From: an uncultured Pelagibacteraceae bacterium
GTDB lineage: Bacteria > Pseudomonadota > Alphaproteobacteria > Pelagibacterales > Pelagibacteraceae
Direction: 5' to 3'
Assembly (NCBI GenBank): GCA_902592375.1
Contig: CACJEG010000004.1
Span: 62,001 to 126,000 of the forward strand
Length of the DNA stretch: 64,000 nt
A program made the position numbers and the translations under genes. Of this stretch, positions 1-8,080 are shown in pieces; the first letter of the stretch is position 1; each line of letters starts with the position of its first letter. Under the pieces are notes generated by a model. It ran no database searches, had not been told where the DNA came from, and saw nothing but the letters and a program-made list of their open reading frames with translations.

Positions 1-135
1 TTTTAAATTATGCTCTTTATATTCTTCTGCAAAAGAAATTCCTGATTTTGAATTTAATAAAGATTGATGAACTTCTTCTTGATTATTTCCTAAACAAGAA
101 ACAACTCCTAAACCGGTGATGACTACTCTTCTCAT
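1..135 (-). CDS. fabB: Beta-ketoacyl-ACP synthase I (FabB), N-terminal fragment
   Basis: Only the first 45 codons are inside the window; the gene continues past the left edge. The reading begins [18 protein letters not shown], the typical N-terminus of KAS I/II condensing enzymes, which elongate acyl-ACP with malonyl-ACP in fatty acid synthesis. The catalytic Cys-His-His residues would lie outside the window. Its ATG shares one base with the fabA stop codon (TAATG), so the two are translationally coupled. FabB rather than FabF is inferred from the fabA neighbour, since fabA-fabB pairs make unsaturated fatty acids. Confidence 0.85.
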   Translation of the reverse strand, partial: MRRVVITGLGVVSCLGNNQEEVHQSLLNSKSGISFAEEYKEHNLK

Positions 136-635
136 TATTTAAATAACCCTACTTTTAAACTTTCTGCTGAATATATTTTTTTATTATCTGCAAGAACAAT
201 TCCGTTTGCAAGACCTACAGTTGTCCCTCCAGGAGACATAATTTTCTTCATATCTATTTCATATCTTACATTTTTTACACTCTGTAAAACTTCACCTGTA
301 AATTTTACAGTACCCACACCTAAAGCTCTTCCTTTTCCAGGATTTCCTAACCAACCTAGAAAAAAACCTACCAGTTGCCACATTGCATCTAAACCTAAGC
401 ACCCTGGCATAACTGGATCTTTTTTAAAATGACAATCAAAAAACCAAAGATCATCTTTAATATCTAATTCAGCTTTTAAAGAGCCCTTATTAAATTTACC
501 ATTATTTTCATAGATTTCAGTTATTCTGTCAAACATAAGCATTGGCGGAAGAGGTAATTTTGCATTGCCAGGTCCAAAAAGATCACCATTTCCACAAGTA
601 ATTAGGTCATTATAGGAGTATGAGTTTTTTTTCAT
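135..635 (-). CDS. fabA: 3-hydroxydecanoyl-ACP dehydratase/isomerase FabA
   Basis: A 166-residue hotdog-fold enzyme that dehydrates 3-hydroxyacyl-ACP and isomerises the C10 trans-2-enoyl to cis-3-decenoyl-ACP, the branch point to unsaturated fatty acids. The active-site His lies in [11 protein letters not shown] and the Asp in [12 protein letters not shown]; both regions match the E. coli family closely, as does the C-terminus LKVGLFK. The ORF track starts upstream at 704, but I choose the ATG at 635 because a strong AGGGGG Shine-Dalgarno (645-650) sits nine bases before it and the length then matches the family. It leads a fabA-fabB operon divergent from irr. Confidence 0.95.
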   Translation of the reverse strand: MKKNSYSYNDLITCGNGDLFGPGNAKLPLPPMLMFDRITEIYENNGKFNKGSLKAELDIKDDLWFFDCHFKKDPVMPGCLGLDAMWQLVGFFLGWLGNPGKGRALGVGTVKFTGEVLQSVKNVRYEIDMKKIMSPGGTTVGLANGIVLADNKKIYSAESLKVGLFK

Positions 636-706
636 AATTTTGAGCCCCCTTATTACTTGATTTAATCCTAATATAATATAATAAAACATTATATTTTTAT
701 TCATAC

Positions 707-723
707 TTTAGAATAATTATAAA
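707..723. promoter_or_regulatory. Candidate Irr box (ICE) between fabA and irr
   Basis: TTTAGAA-TAA-TTATAAA is an imperfect palindrome ending five bases before the irr ATG. It differs at one half-site base from the alphaproteobacterial iron-control element pattern TTTAGAAnnnTTCTAAA, which I recall as the Irr target. An almost identical site, same TAA spacer and opposite better half, lies before the rubrerythrin gene. A role in irr autoregulation and/or fabA control is inferred. Confidence 0.5.
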
Positions 724-728
724 AAACA

Positions 729-1157
729 ATGCCAAAAAACTGCAATTTTATTGAAAAATTAAGAGAAGTTGGACTTAGACCTACTAAGCAAAGAGTAAAA
801 ATGTGTGAAGTTTTGTATAATAGAGAAAAAACTTTTCATTTCACAATTAACGATTTGGTTAAATTATTATCTGAGAAAATGAATCAAAAGATATCTCTAG
901 CTACAGTTTATAACACAGTTCATGCATTTGAAAAAAAAGGATACCTAAAAGAAATTTCAATCGATAGTCATAAAAGTTATTTTGATACAAACACGTCAGC
1001 ACATCATCATTTTTTTGATGAAGATACGCATGAGCTAATTGATTGTGATGAGAGCGATATAGACAAAATAAATATTAGAAAAAATATAACTGGAAAAAAA
1101 ATAAATTCTGTTGAAGTTTTGGTTCGAGTTGCGAGTGATAATCAAACTCAAAAATAA
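729..1157 (+). CDS. irr: Fur-family iron-responsive regulator, Irr type
   Basis: A 142-residue Fur-superfamily repressor. The winged helix occupies roughly residues 8-85 (LRPTKQRVKMCEVL, then SLATVYNTVHAFEKKGYL). It is followed by YFDTNTSAHHHFFDEDTHELIDCD, whose HHH motif and flanks closely match Irr of rhizobia rather than Fur, Zur or PerR; Fur-type CxxC metal sites are absent. In rhizobia, Irr senses haem/iron status and represses or activates iron-related genes. The position divergent from fabA is also known from rhizobia, and a rubrerythrin operon follows directly. An Irr-box-like palindrome overlaps its leader. Family is firm; the haem-sensing role is inferred from homology. Confidence 0.87.
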   Translation: MPKNCNFIEKLREVGLRPTKQRVKMCEVLYNREKTFHFTINDLVKLLSEKMNQKISLATVYNTVHAFEKKGYLKEISIDSHKSYFDTNTSAHHHFFDEDTHELIDCDESDIDKINIRKNITGKKINSVEVLVRVASDNQTQK

Positions 1158-1186
1158 ATCTATCAAATCAAATACTTAAAATCTAC

Positions 1187-1203
1187 ATTATAATAATTCT
1201 AAA
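1187..1203. promoter_or_regulatory. Candidate Irr box upstream of rubrerythrin
   Basis: ATTATAA-TAA-TTCTAAA carries a perfect right half-site (TTCTAAA) and the same TAA spacer as the site before irr. It ends three bases before a TTGACA -35 element, a location suited to activation or to steric block of RNA polymerase. Irr binding is inferred. Confidence 0.5.
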
Positions 1204-1206
1204 CTA

Positions 1207-1234
1207 TTGACATAGTCTTATTAACCATTATATG
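1207..1234 (+). promoter_or_regulatory. Sigma-70 promoter for rubrerythrin operon
   Basis: A consensus TTGACA (1207-1212) is followed after 16 bases by TATATG (1229-1234). The downstream gene has a good AGGAG ribosome binding site. The -10 assignment is less certain than the -35. Confidence 0.5.
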
Positions 1235-1262
1235 GTGATTAACATTTAAAAGGAGAAAAATA

Positions 1263-1679
1263 ATGTCTTTAAAAGGAAGTAAAACAGAAGAAAACTTAAA
1301 AGCAGCATTCGCTGGAGAAAGTCAGGCAAATAGAAGATATCTTTATTTTGCACAAAAAGCAGACATCGAAGGTTACAATGATGTAGCTACAGTTTTTAGA
1401 TCAACAGCAGAAGGTGAAACTGGTCACGCTCATGGTCATTTAGAATATTTAGAACAAGTTGGTGACCCAGCAACAGGCAAACCAATTGGTGAAACTAAAG
1501 CTAACTTAGCTTCAGCTATTGAAGGTGAAACTCATGAGTACACAGATATGTATCCTGGTATGGCCAAGACTGCTAGAGAAGAAGGTTTTGAAGAAATTGC
1601 AGACTGGTTTGAAACTTTAGCTAAAGCTGAAAAATCGCACGCTGGTAAATTTCAAAAAACTTTAGAGTCTATTAGCTAA
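1263..1679 (+). CDS. Rubrerythrin-type diiron protein without rubredoxin domain
   Basis: A 138-residue four-helix-bundle ferritin-like protein. Diiron ligands are recognisable at Glu19 ([10 protein letters not shown]), Glu52-x-x-His55, Glu87/89 and Glu123-x-x-His126. Classical rubrerythrins are about 190 residues and end in a CxxC-CxxC rubredoxin domain; this protein contains no cysteine, so its electrons must come from a separate donor. Rubrerythrins reduce peroxide or handle iron. The next two genes, a cysteine-rich Fe-S oxidoreductase and a DUF3501 protein, form a recurring cassette and the oxidoreductase is the obvious electron-donor candidate. AGGAG lies eight bases before the ATG. Control by Irr is suggested by the upstream palindrome. 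Confidence 0.9.
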   Translation: MSLKGSKTEENLKAAFAGESQANRRYLYFAQKADIEGYNDVATVFRSTAEGETGHAHGHLEYLEQVGDPATGKPIGETKANLASAIEGETHEYTDMYPGMAKTAREEGFEEIADWFETLAKAEKSHAGKFQKTLESIS

Positions 1680-1688
1680 TCAAATTAC

Positions 1689-1713
1689 TTAGTGGGCGTT
1701 AGTCGCCCACTAA
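1689..1713 (+). terminator. Hairpin after rubrerythrin gene
   Basis: A perfect 10-bp stem, TTAGTGGGCG / CGCCCACTAA, with loop TTAGT. It is followed by AAAACAATT rather than a T tract, so it may act as an attenuator or 3'-end stabiliser between the highly expressed rubrerythrin gene and the downstream oxidoreductase gene. Confidence 0.55.
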
Positions 1714-1744
1714 AAACAATTCGAATTTTAAATAACCAAATTAT

Positions 1745-3076
1745 ATGAGTAAAGAAGGAAGTTTAGGTGCACCTATAAGACACCCTATAGATTTTGAGCA
1801 TCCGGATTTTTTAAATCCTGAAAAGTTAGATGCTGAAATGAGAAGAGTTTTTGATATTTGTCATGGATGCAGGAGATGTTTTAATCTTTGCGACTCTTTC
1901 CCAAAGCTATTTGACATGATTGATGAATCAAAAAACGAAGATGTTGAAAGCTTATCTAGCGATCAATTTGCCTCTGTAGTTGATGCATGTACATTATGTG
2001 ATATGTGTTTTATGACTAAATGCCCATATGTTCCACCTCATGATTTTGATTTAGATTTTCCACATCTAATGCTGCGATATAGAACAGCTCAAAAAAAATT
2101 AGGTAAATTACCAAGTGTACCAACACAATTAGCTCAAATAGACCGAAACGCTAAAATTGGTGTCATGTTCTCTAAAATAGTTAACTGGGCATCAAATATT
2201 AAAAATAAATTAATTAGAAAAATCTTAGAATTGATTACTGGAATAGATAAAAGAGTTAATTTACCAAAATATAACTCAGAAACTTTTTCTAATTTTTTCA
2301 AAAAAAATAGAGATAAGATAAATTATCAAACACCTTCTAAAGATAGAAAAGTTGTTATCTATACAACTTGTTTTGTTAATTTTAATAAAAAAAATACAGG
2401 TGTTGCTGCTTTAAAAGTTTTAAAAAAAAATGGTGTAGAAGTTCAGGAGGCTTACCCTGGGTGTTGTGGGATGCCATTTTTAGAGCAAGCAGATTTGCCA
2501 AAAGTTGTTGAACAAGCGAAAAAAGTTTCTAAGGATTTAATCGAATGGATTGATAAAGGATATAAAGTAGTAACCTTAACAGCTAGTTGTGGATTGATGT
2601 TAAAATTTGAATGGCCTTTGTTATTACCAAACGATGAAAAAATAAAAAAATTATCTGCAAATATTATGGATATTGATGAGTATGTCGTTGACATTGCAAA
2701 CAATGAGGGATTAGCAGAAGGATTAAATGAGATTGATGGAGGTGTAACCGTGCATCACGCTTGTCATGCTAGGGCACAGAACATGGGTATCAAAGCAAGA
2801 GATATGTTAAAATTAATACCAAACGTTAAAATTGATGTAGTTGAAAGATGTGCAGGTCATGGAGGAACTTTTGGAGTAATGAAAGAAACTCATGATTTAG
2901 CAAATAAAGTTGGAAGACCTACAGCTAGACAAATAAAAACTAAAAATAATAAGTATATGGCTTCTGATTGTCCTTTAGCTGGTAAACATTTAAAACAGTT
3001 AGAAGTTGATACAAACATATCTAATGATGAGGCACTACATCCTATCGAATTGATGGCAAAAAGTTATAACTTATAA
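1745..3076 (+). CDS. Cysteine-rich (CCG-domain) Fe-S oxidoreductase, GlpC/HdrB-like
   Basis: A 443-residue protein with two N-terminal 4Fe-4S motifs (CHGCRRCFNLC at residue 39 onward; CTLCDMCFMTKCP near residue 80). Two C-terminal CCG-type cysteine-rich domains follow (YPGCCGMPF; ERCAGHGGTFG). This is the architecture of GlpC, LutA/GlcF and heterodisulfide reductase subunits, which pass electrons between a redox partner and a quinone or flavin carrier. There is no signal peptide or membrane span. Position between rubrerythrin and DUF3501 suggests it feeds electrons to the diiron protein; that is inference, and the substrate is unknown. No clear Shine-Dalgarno precedes the ATG. Confidence 0.85.
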   Translation: MSKEGSLGAPIRHPIDFEHPDFLNPEKLDAEMRRVFDICHGCRRCFNLCDSFPKLFDMIDESKNEDVESLSSDQFASVVDACTLCDMCFMTKCPYVPPHDFDLDFPHLMLRYRTAQKKLGKLPSVPTQLAQIDRNAKIGVMFSKIVNWASNIKNKLIRKILELITGIDKRVNLPKYNSETFSNFFKKNRDKINYQTPSKDRKVVIYTTCFVNFNKKNTGVAALKVLKKNGVEVQEAYPGCCGMPFLEQADLPKVVEQAKKVSKDLIEWIDKGYKVVTLTASCGLMLKFEWPLLLPNDEKIKKLSANIMDIDEYVVDIANNEGLAEGLNEIDGGVTVHHACHARAQNMGIKARDMLKLIPNVKIDVVERCAGHGGTFGVMKETHDLANKVGRPTARQIKTKNNKYMASDCPLAGKHLKQLEVDTNISNDEALHPIELMAKSYNL

Positions 3077-3078
3077 TC

Positions 3079-3672
3079 ATGCCAAGAGAAAAAAGAGAAA
3101 TTCAGAAAGAAGACATCATACCTTTAGATGTTTATATAGAAAAGAGACGCGAATTAAGAAAAAATATTGTTGATTATAAAAAAAATAGAAGAGTTGCTTT
3201 AGGTCCTTACGCCACTTTTTATTTTGAAAGTTATGAAACAATGTTGGCTCAAGTACAAGAAATGCTATATATTGAAAAGGGTGGCGATGAGCAACTTCAT
3301 GATGAGCTATCTGCCTACAATCCTTTAATACCTAATGGTAAAGAACTAACGGCAACTTTAATGTTTGAAATAGATAACCCCATTTCAAGAGCTGCGTTTC
3401 TTGGAAAAGTCGGTGGAATAGAAGAAACAGTATTTATGAAAATAAATGGTGATAAAATTAAAGCGGTCCCCGAAGAAGATGTTGATAGAACTTCTGCTGA
3501 AGGAAAAGCTTCTTCAGTACAGTTTATTCACTTTAATTTTACTGATGATCAAATAGAAAAATTTCAATCTAATAGCTCAGAAATTGAGCTTGGTATTGAT
3601 CATAAAGAATATTCTCATAGCACAAAACTATCTAAGGAAAATATAGCCTCATTATCTGCTGATTTTAATTAA
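3079..3672 (+). CDS. DUF3501 family protein
   Basis: A 197-residue soluble protein, starting two bases after the oxidoreductase stop. Its N-terminus (IIPLDVYIEKRRELRKNIV), the RRVALGPYATFYFESYETM segment and the QVQEML-IEKGG region are characteristic of DUF3501, which accompanies rubrerythrin and CCG Fe-S oxidoreductases in proteobacteria. No catalytic motif or cysteine cluster is visible. Function is unknown; a structural or assembly role for the peroxide/iron redox module is a guess. Its last four bases overlap the convergent SH3-protein gene. Confidence 0.8.
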   Translation: MPREKREIQKEDIIPLDVYIEKRRELRKNIVDYKKNRRVALGPYATFYFESYETMLAQVQEMLYIEKGGDEQLHDELSAYNPLIPNGKELTATLMFEIDNPISRAAFLGKVGGIEETVFMKINGDKIKAVPEEDVDRTSAEGKASSVQFIHFNFTDDQIEKFQSNSSEIELGIDHKEYSHSTKLSKENIASLSADFN

Positions 3673-4124
3673 TTTAGTCCCCAAATATTATCTGTTTTAA
3701 TCCAACCTTCAAATTCTTCTGATGTAACTTTGCACCAATTTTGATCACACTTTTCTATAATTAGTAACCTCCCTTCTTTTATTTGAGCAACTGGTTTAGC
3801 AAAAGATGTAGGTTTCCTAAATAAAACTTTATCTTTTGTGGCTATTACTGAATTACCTTTTTTTAATTGTGAAATATGAATCCATCCGCTGTTATTTTTA
3901 AAATCAATAATTCGTCTAAAATTTTCTTTTTTATCGATTTGTTTTAAAGGTAAGTTTGTTTTTTTGTAAACATACTTGATGTCAGATTCAAAACTTGGCC
4001 CGTAGCGAACATTTACTTTATTTTTTTTAAGAGAGACAAAAATCTCATCAGCAAACGAAATGTGGGTAAAAAATAATAAAAAAAATAGTATATAAATTTT
4101 TTTTACTATTAATTGCATAGACAT
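3669..4124 (-). CDS. Exported bacterial SH3-domain protein
   Basis: A 151-residue protein with an N-terminal hydrophobic signal segment (IYILFFLLFFTHISFA, cleavage probably after FADE). Two SH3-like repeats follow: KKNKVNVRYGPSFESDIKYV with GWIHISQL, then VLFRKPTSFAKPVAQIKEG with WCKVTSEEFEGWI. It resembles the COG3807 periplasmic SH3 proteins of alphaproteobacteria, thought to bind peptidoglycan or peptides. It overlaps the moeB-like gene by 16 bases. Two ATGs are possible (4124 and 4118); neither has a clear ribosome binding site. Function is unknown beyond the fold. Confidence 0.8.
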   Translation of the reverse strand: MSMQLIVKKIYILFFLLFFTHISFADEIFVSLKKNKVNVRYGPSFESDIKYVYKKTNLPLKQIDKKENFRRIIDFKNNSGWIHISQLKKGNSVIATKDKVLFRKPTSFAKPVAQIKEGRLLIIEKCDQNWCKVTSEEFEGWIKTDNIWGLN

Positions 4125-4864
4125 TTTTTTCTTTTATTAATTTTTGCTTTTCTGAAATTTAAATTTAATAGATCTAGAATTAGAATGTATCCATTTAAAT
4201 TTTGTCCAATATTTAATATTTTTTTCAAAACTTCATTTGCCTGCAATGTACCTATTGTGCCTGCAACAGTTCCTAAAATTCCCTCATATTCACAATTTAA
4301 AATTTCATCAGATATTGTGTCTTCTTGATAAAAACATCTCAAGCAAGGATCTTTTTTGTTGGTAAAATTAAAAGTAAAAATGTGTCCATCAAACTTACTT
4401 ATAGCACCAGTGACAAGAAATTTTTTATATTTTAGACTTAAATCATTTATTAAAAATTTACTTTCAAAGTTATCAGTCCCATCAACAATATAGTCATAAT
4501 TTTTAATAATTTTTTCAAATGTATTTTTATTTAATTTTAAATTAAAAATATTTATTTTTGTCTTTGGATTGATTTTATTTAATTTTTTTTTTACAATCTT
4601 TACTTTTGATTGATTTATATCTTTTTCATTATACAGACCTTGTCTGTGGATATTAGAGAGACTTACAATATCATGATCTGCAATCCCAAGTGTACCAATA
4701 CCCGATCTAGTTAAAAATTCTGCTACTGGGCAACCTAGACCACCCATACCAACTATCAAGACTTTTGAAGATAAAATTTTTTTTTGACCTACCGCCCCAA
4801 TATTTTTAAGAATTATTTGCCTTGAAAATTTCTCTATTTCTTTTTTGTTTAAATTTTTGCTCAT
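4109..4864 (-). CDS. MoeB/ThiF/HesA-family E1-like adenylyltransferase
   Basis: A 251-residue Rossmann-fold enzyme. The nucleotide loop is VLIVGMGGLGCPVAEFLTRSG, followed by the DHDIVSLSNIHRQGLY motif and the aspartate of IVDGTDNFESKFLIND. The CxxC zinc pairs are CLRC near residue 175 and CLC at the extreme C-terminus. Family members adenylate the C-terminal glycine of MoaD or ThiS for sulfur transfer. Which partner is used cannot be told, as neither moaD nor thiS is nearby. It starts within the dut stop codon (ATGA overlap), so it is co-translated with dut. The C-terminus is short and lacks the rhodanese domain seen in longer homologues. Confidence 0.85.
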   Translation of the reverse strand: MSKNLNKKEIEKFSRQIILKNIGAVGQKKILSSKVLIVGMGGLGCPVAEFLTRSGIGTLGIADHDIVSLSNIHRQGLYNEKDINQSKVKIVKKKLNKINPKTKINIFNLKLNKNTFEKIIKNYDYIVDGTDNFESKFLINDLSLKYKKFLVTGAISKFDGHIFTFNFTNKKDPCLRCFYQEDTISDEILNCEYEGILGTVAGTIGTLQANEVLKKILNIGQNLNGYILILDLLNLNFRKAKINKRKKCLCN

Positions 4865-5298
4865 TTTCCTGTTGAGCCAAACCCACCCTCTCCTCTAATT
4901 GTTTCTGGTAGATCATTAGTTTCCTCGAGATCCATTTTAATTACAGGAGTTAAAATCATTTGTGCTATTCTATCCTTACTATTTATCAAGAAATCATTTT
5001 TCCCGTGATTAAATAGAATTACTTTTATTTCTCCCCTGTAATCACTATCAATAGTTCCAGGTGTATTTAAAACACTTATACTGTTTTTTGCAGCTAAACC
5101 AGATCTTGGCCTTATTTGGATTTCAAAATCACTTGAAAATGCAACAGCAAGCCCTGTTGGAACTAAACATGATGAGTTTGGTTTAAGATTGATGGGTTCT
5201 TTTACTAATGCCATCAAATCCATGCCAGATGCACCTTCTGTTTTGTAAGCAGGTAATTCAACCGCAGGGTCTAACTTTTTGATAAGAACTTTCGCCAT
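4861..5298 (-). CDS. dut: dUTP diphosphatase
   Basis: A 145-residue trimeric dUTPase that hydrolyses dUTP to dUMP and PPi. All five family motifs are visible: GASGMDLMA, IQIRPRSGLAAK, NTPGTIDSDYRGEIKV, KDRIAQMIL and the C-terminal GEGGFGSTGK arm that closes over the nucleotide. It starts exactly at the coaBC stop (TAATG overlap). The coaBC-dut pair downstream of ubiE-ubiB is a common alphaproteobacterial order. Confidence 0.97.
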   Translation of the reverse strand: MAKVLIKKLDPAVELPAYKTEGASGMDLMALVKEPINLKPNSSCLVPTGLAVAFSSDFEIQIRPRSGLAAKNSISVLNTPGTIDSDYRGEIKVILFNHGKNDFLINSKDRIAQMILTPVIKMDLEETNDLPETIRGEGGFGSTGK

Positions 5299-6503
5299 TA
5301 ATTTAATTGATCAAGTATTCTATCAACTATTTCATCAGAAATTCCAGATTTTTTTTTGTATGAAAGTTTTTCTTTTTTAACGTCTCTGTTTTTATAATGA
5401 ATTGTTACCTCATTATAATCAGAATTAAATCCTATATTTTTATTTGATATATCATTAGAAATTATCCAGTCGCAATTTTTCTTGTTTAATTTTTCCTCTG
5501 CATTTTTATCAATCTCATTAGTTTCTGCTGCAAATCCAATGACAAGGTCAGGTCTCATGGAGTTATGGTTAGACACATAATGAAGTATGTCTACATTCTT
5601 TTCTAAATTTAAGTTTAAGTTCTCTTGTTTTTTAATTTTATTTTCATATTTTTTATGAATTTTAAAATCAGCTACCGCAGCAGAAAAAATTGCTACATCA
5701 ACAGGTAAATTTTCTTGAGTGGCAACTAGCATTTCATCTGCTGTTTCAACTTTTATAAGATTAATATCTTTAGTTATTTCAAGATTAGTTGGACCTGATA
5801 TTAATGTTGTATCAAAACCTTTTTTGGATAATGATTTTGCTAATTCATATCCTTGTTTGCCACTTGATTTATTCGTAATAAAACGAACTGGATCTATGTA
5901 CTCATTAGTTGGACCTGCTGTAACTAATGCTTTAAATTTTTTGTTATTTTTTTGAATTAAGAAATATTTATCAATTTCTTCAGCAATTATTGATGGGTCT
6001 GACATTTTACCCTCTCCATATTCACCACATGCCATATCACCAACCTCTGGACCAATTAGTTTATATCCAAACTCTTTTAATTTTATTATATTTGTTTTAG
6101 TAGTTGGATGCTCCCACATCCTTACATTCATAGCTGGTGCTAAAATAATGTCTTTATCTGAAGCCAAAACAACAGTGGATGCTAAATCATCAGTTGTTCC
6201 TTGAGCCAGTTTTGAAATTGTATTTGCAGTTGCAGGCGCAATTACAATTATATCTGCCCATCTTGAAAGTGAAATATGATCCATTTCTGCCTCATTTTCT
6301 ACACTAAATAAATCACTGTAAACTTTACCTTGAGAAAGTGATGTTACCGAAAGTGGAGTTACAAACTCTTTTGCACTTGATGTAAGAATTGTCTTTATTT
6401 CTGCACCATTCTTTTTAAAGAGCCTAATTGTTTCAAGACTTTTATAAGCAGATATTCCTCCACAGATAATAAATAGTATTTTTTTATTTAACAAATTTTT
6501 CAT
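5298..6503 (-). CDS. coaBC: Bifunctional phosphopantothenoylcysteine decarboxylase/synthetase CoaBC
   Basis: A 401-residue two-domain enzyme of coenzyme A synthesis. The N-terminal CoaC flavoprotein (about 1-185) opens with KKILFIICGGISAYKSLE. It contains the DHISLSRWADIIVIAPATANT segment with the catalytic His, PAMNVRMWEHP, and the substrate-lid cysteine in GDMACGEYGEG. The C-terminal CoaB synthetase (about 190-400) carries VTAGPTNEYIDPVRFITNKSSGKQGY and the FAAETN motif. It ligates cysteine to 4'-phosphopantothenate and then decarboxylates. It lies eight bases after ubiB on the same strand. Confidence 0.97.
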   Translation of the reverse strand: MKNLLNKKILFIICGGISAYKSLETIRLFKKNGAEIKTILTSSAKEFVTPLSVTSLSQGKVYSDLFSVENEAEMDHISLSRWADIIVIAPATANTISKLAQGTTDDLASTVVLASDKDIILAPAMNVRMWEHPTTKTNIIKLKEFGYKLIGPEVGDMACGEYGEGKMSDPSIIAEEIDKYFLIQKNNKKFKALVTAGPTNEYIDPVRFITNKSSGKQGYELAKSLSKKGFDTTLISGPTNLEITKDINLIKVETADEMLVATQENLPVDVAIFSAAVADFKIHKKYENKIKKQENLNLNLEKNVDILHYVSNHNSMRPDLVIGFAAETNEIDKNAEEKLNKKNCDWIISNDISNKNIGFNSDYNEVTIHYKNRDVKKEKLSYKKKSGISDEIVDRILDQLN

Positions 6504-6511
6504 TTGCAGAA

Positions 6512-8080
6512 TTAAAATACTATAAGGCCAAAAATTACAAGAAGTAATAAACCAATAATAGATTGATTTCTAAATGTTATCATTTCTGATTTCTTATCAT
6601 TCAGAGCGGTATAGGAATTTGAATTTTGTGGAATTTGACCACTAGCTAAAAACGTTAATGCTTGATTTGCTTTATCCATAATCTCAGGAAATTCTGGTAA
6701 ACGTTTAATAACTTCAGATGTATTTTTTAAAGTTTCATTCATATTATTAATTGGATCTTTTGTCTCTTTAAGCCAATTCTCTAGTACAGGCTTTGAAGTT
6801 GTCCAAATATTTGTGTTTGGATTTAATTTTCTTGCTACACCCTCAACAACAACCATAGTTTTTTGCAACATTAATAATTGAGGTTGAGTTTGCATATTAA
6901 ATTTTTCTGTTACATCAAACAATTGTTTGAGTAATTTACCTCCTGAAATATCTTTTACTTCTTGACCAAATATAGGCTCACCAATTGATCTCAAAGCTTG
7001 AGCTAGATCATCAATTGGTACTTCTTTTGGAACTAATCCGGCCACTAAGTGGACTTCAGCTACTTTACGATAATCTCTTTGAATAAATCCAAATAAAATT
7101 TCTGCTAAAAACCTTTTACTAAGTTTGTCTAACCTTCCCATAATCCCAAAATCTATAGGTACAATTTGGCCACTATTATCAACAAAAATATTTCCTTGAT
7201 GCATATCTGCATGAAAAAAACCATCTCTTACAGCATGTCTTAAAAAATGTTGAATAATATCTTCAGCTATTTTATTTGTATCTAAATTTCTTTTCTTTAG
7301 CTCCTCAGCTTCTCTTATCGAAATTCCATCTATCCAATCCAAAGTCATTACATTTTCACTAGTAAAATTCCAATAAATTTCAGGAACTTTAAATCCAGCA
7401 TCATTTTTAGTGTTTTCAGCATATTCATTTGCTGCAGCAGCTTCGAATCTTAAATCCATTTCAAGATTAGTTATTTCTTTGAGTAAAAAAACAACTTCAA
7501 CAAGTTTTAATCTTTTTGTTTTTTTTACAAATGATTCAATAATAAATGCAAATAACATCATTGCATCTATTTCTTCATTGAATATTTTTTTTATATTTGG
7601 TCTTAAGATTTTTATTGCTACATCTTTAATTGTTCCATTGTCATTTATTTTTGCCTTATGAACTTGTGCAATTGATGCAGCAGCAACTGGTTCACTTAAA
7701 TCAATTATTGAATTAAATACATCAACTCCAAGATCTTCTTTAATAATTTCTTTTGCTTCATGAATTGAAAAAGGGGGTAATCGATCTTGAAGTTTTTCTA
7801 GCTTTAAAGATAATTCTTCTCCAATTATATCAGGTCTTGTAGCAAGAAATTGCCCAAGTTTGATGAAAGTTGTACCCATAGATTCTAATGACCTAGATAA
7901 TCTTTCTCCATCATCTTCAATTAAATTATTTTGTTCTCTTTTTTCAAATGAAATAGATAAAATTTGGAATAATATCGTTACAGCTAAAGGAGGTTTTTTA
8001 AATTTTGATGCAATTTTTAAAATATCTGATTTTGCAATTTTTCTTCCTAATTTAAATAAAGTAATAAGTTTTTTAATCAT
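6512..8080 (-). CDS. ubiB: Ubiquinone biosynthesis accessory kinase-like protein UbiB
   Basis: A 522-residue ABC1/ADCK-family atypical kinase. The invariant QxxD-type block appears as LEKLQDRLPPFS, the Ala-rich loop as AAASIAQVHKAKI, the catalytic HADMHQGNIFVD loop and the DFG-like PIDFGIMGRL. A C-terminal hydrophobic segment (IIGLLLLVIFGLIVF) anchors it in the inner membrane. UbiB has ATPase activity needed for ubiquinone synthesis. The ORF track starts at a TTG at 8092; I prefer the ATG at 8080, which overlaps the ubiE stop as TAATG. Confidence 0.93.
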   Translation of the reverse strand: MIKKLITLFKLGRKIAKSDILKIASKFKKPPLAVTILFQILSISFEKREQNNLIEDDGERLSRSLESMGTTFIKLGQFLATRPDIIGEELSLKLEKLQDRLPPFSIHEAKEIIKEDLGVDVFNSIIDLSEPVAAASIAQVHKAKINDNGTIKDVAIKILRPNIKKIFNEEIDAMMLFAFIIESFVKKTKRLKLVEVVFLLKEITNLEMDLRFEAAAANEYAENTKNDAGFKVPEIYWNFTSENVMTLDWIDGISIREAEELKKRNLDTNKIAEDIIQHFLRHAVRDGFFHADMHQGNIFVDNSGQIVPIDFGIMGRLDKLSKRFLAEILFGFIQRDYRKVAEVHLVAGLVPKEVPIDDLAQALRSIGEPIFGQEVKDISGGKLLKQLFDVTEKFNMQTQPQLLMLQKTMVVVEGVARKLNPNTNIWTTSKPVLENWLKETKDPINNMNETLKNTSEVIKRLPEFPEIMDKANQALTFLASGQIPQNSNSYTALNDKKSEMITFRNQSIIGLLLLVIFGLIVF

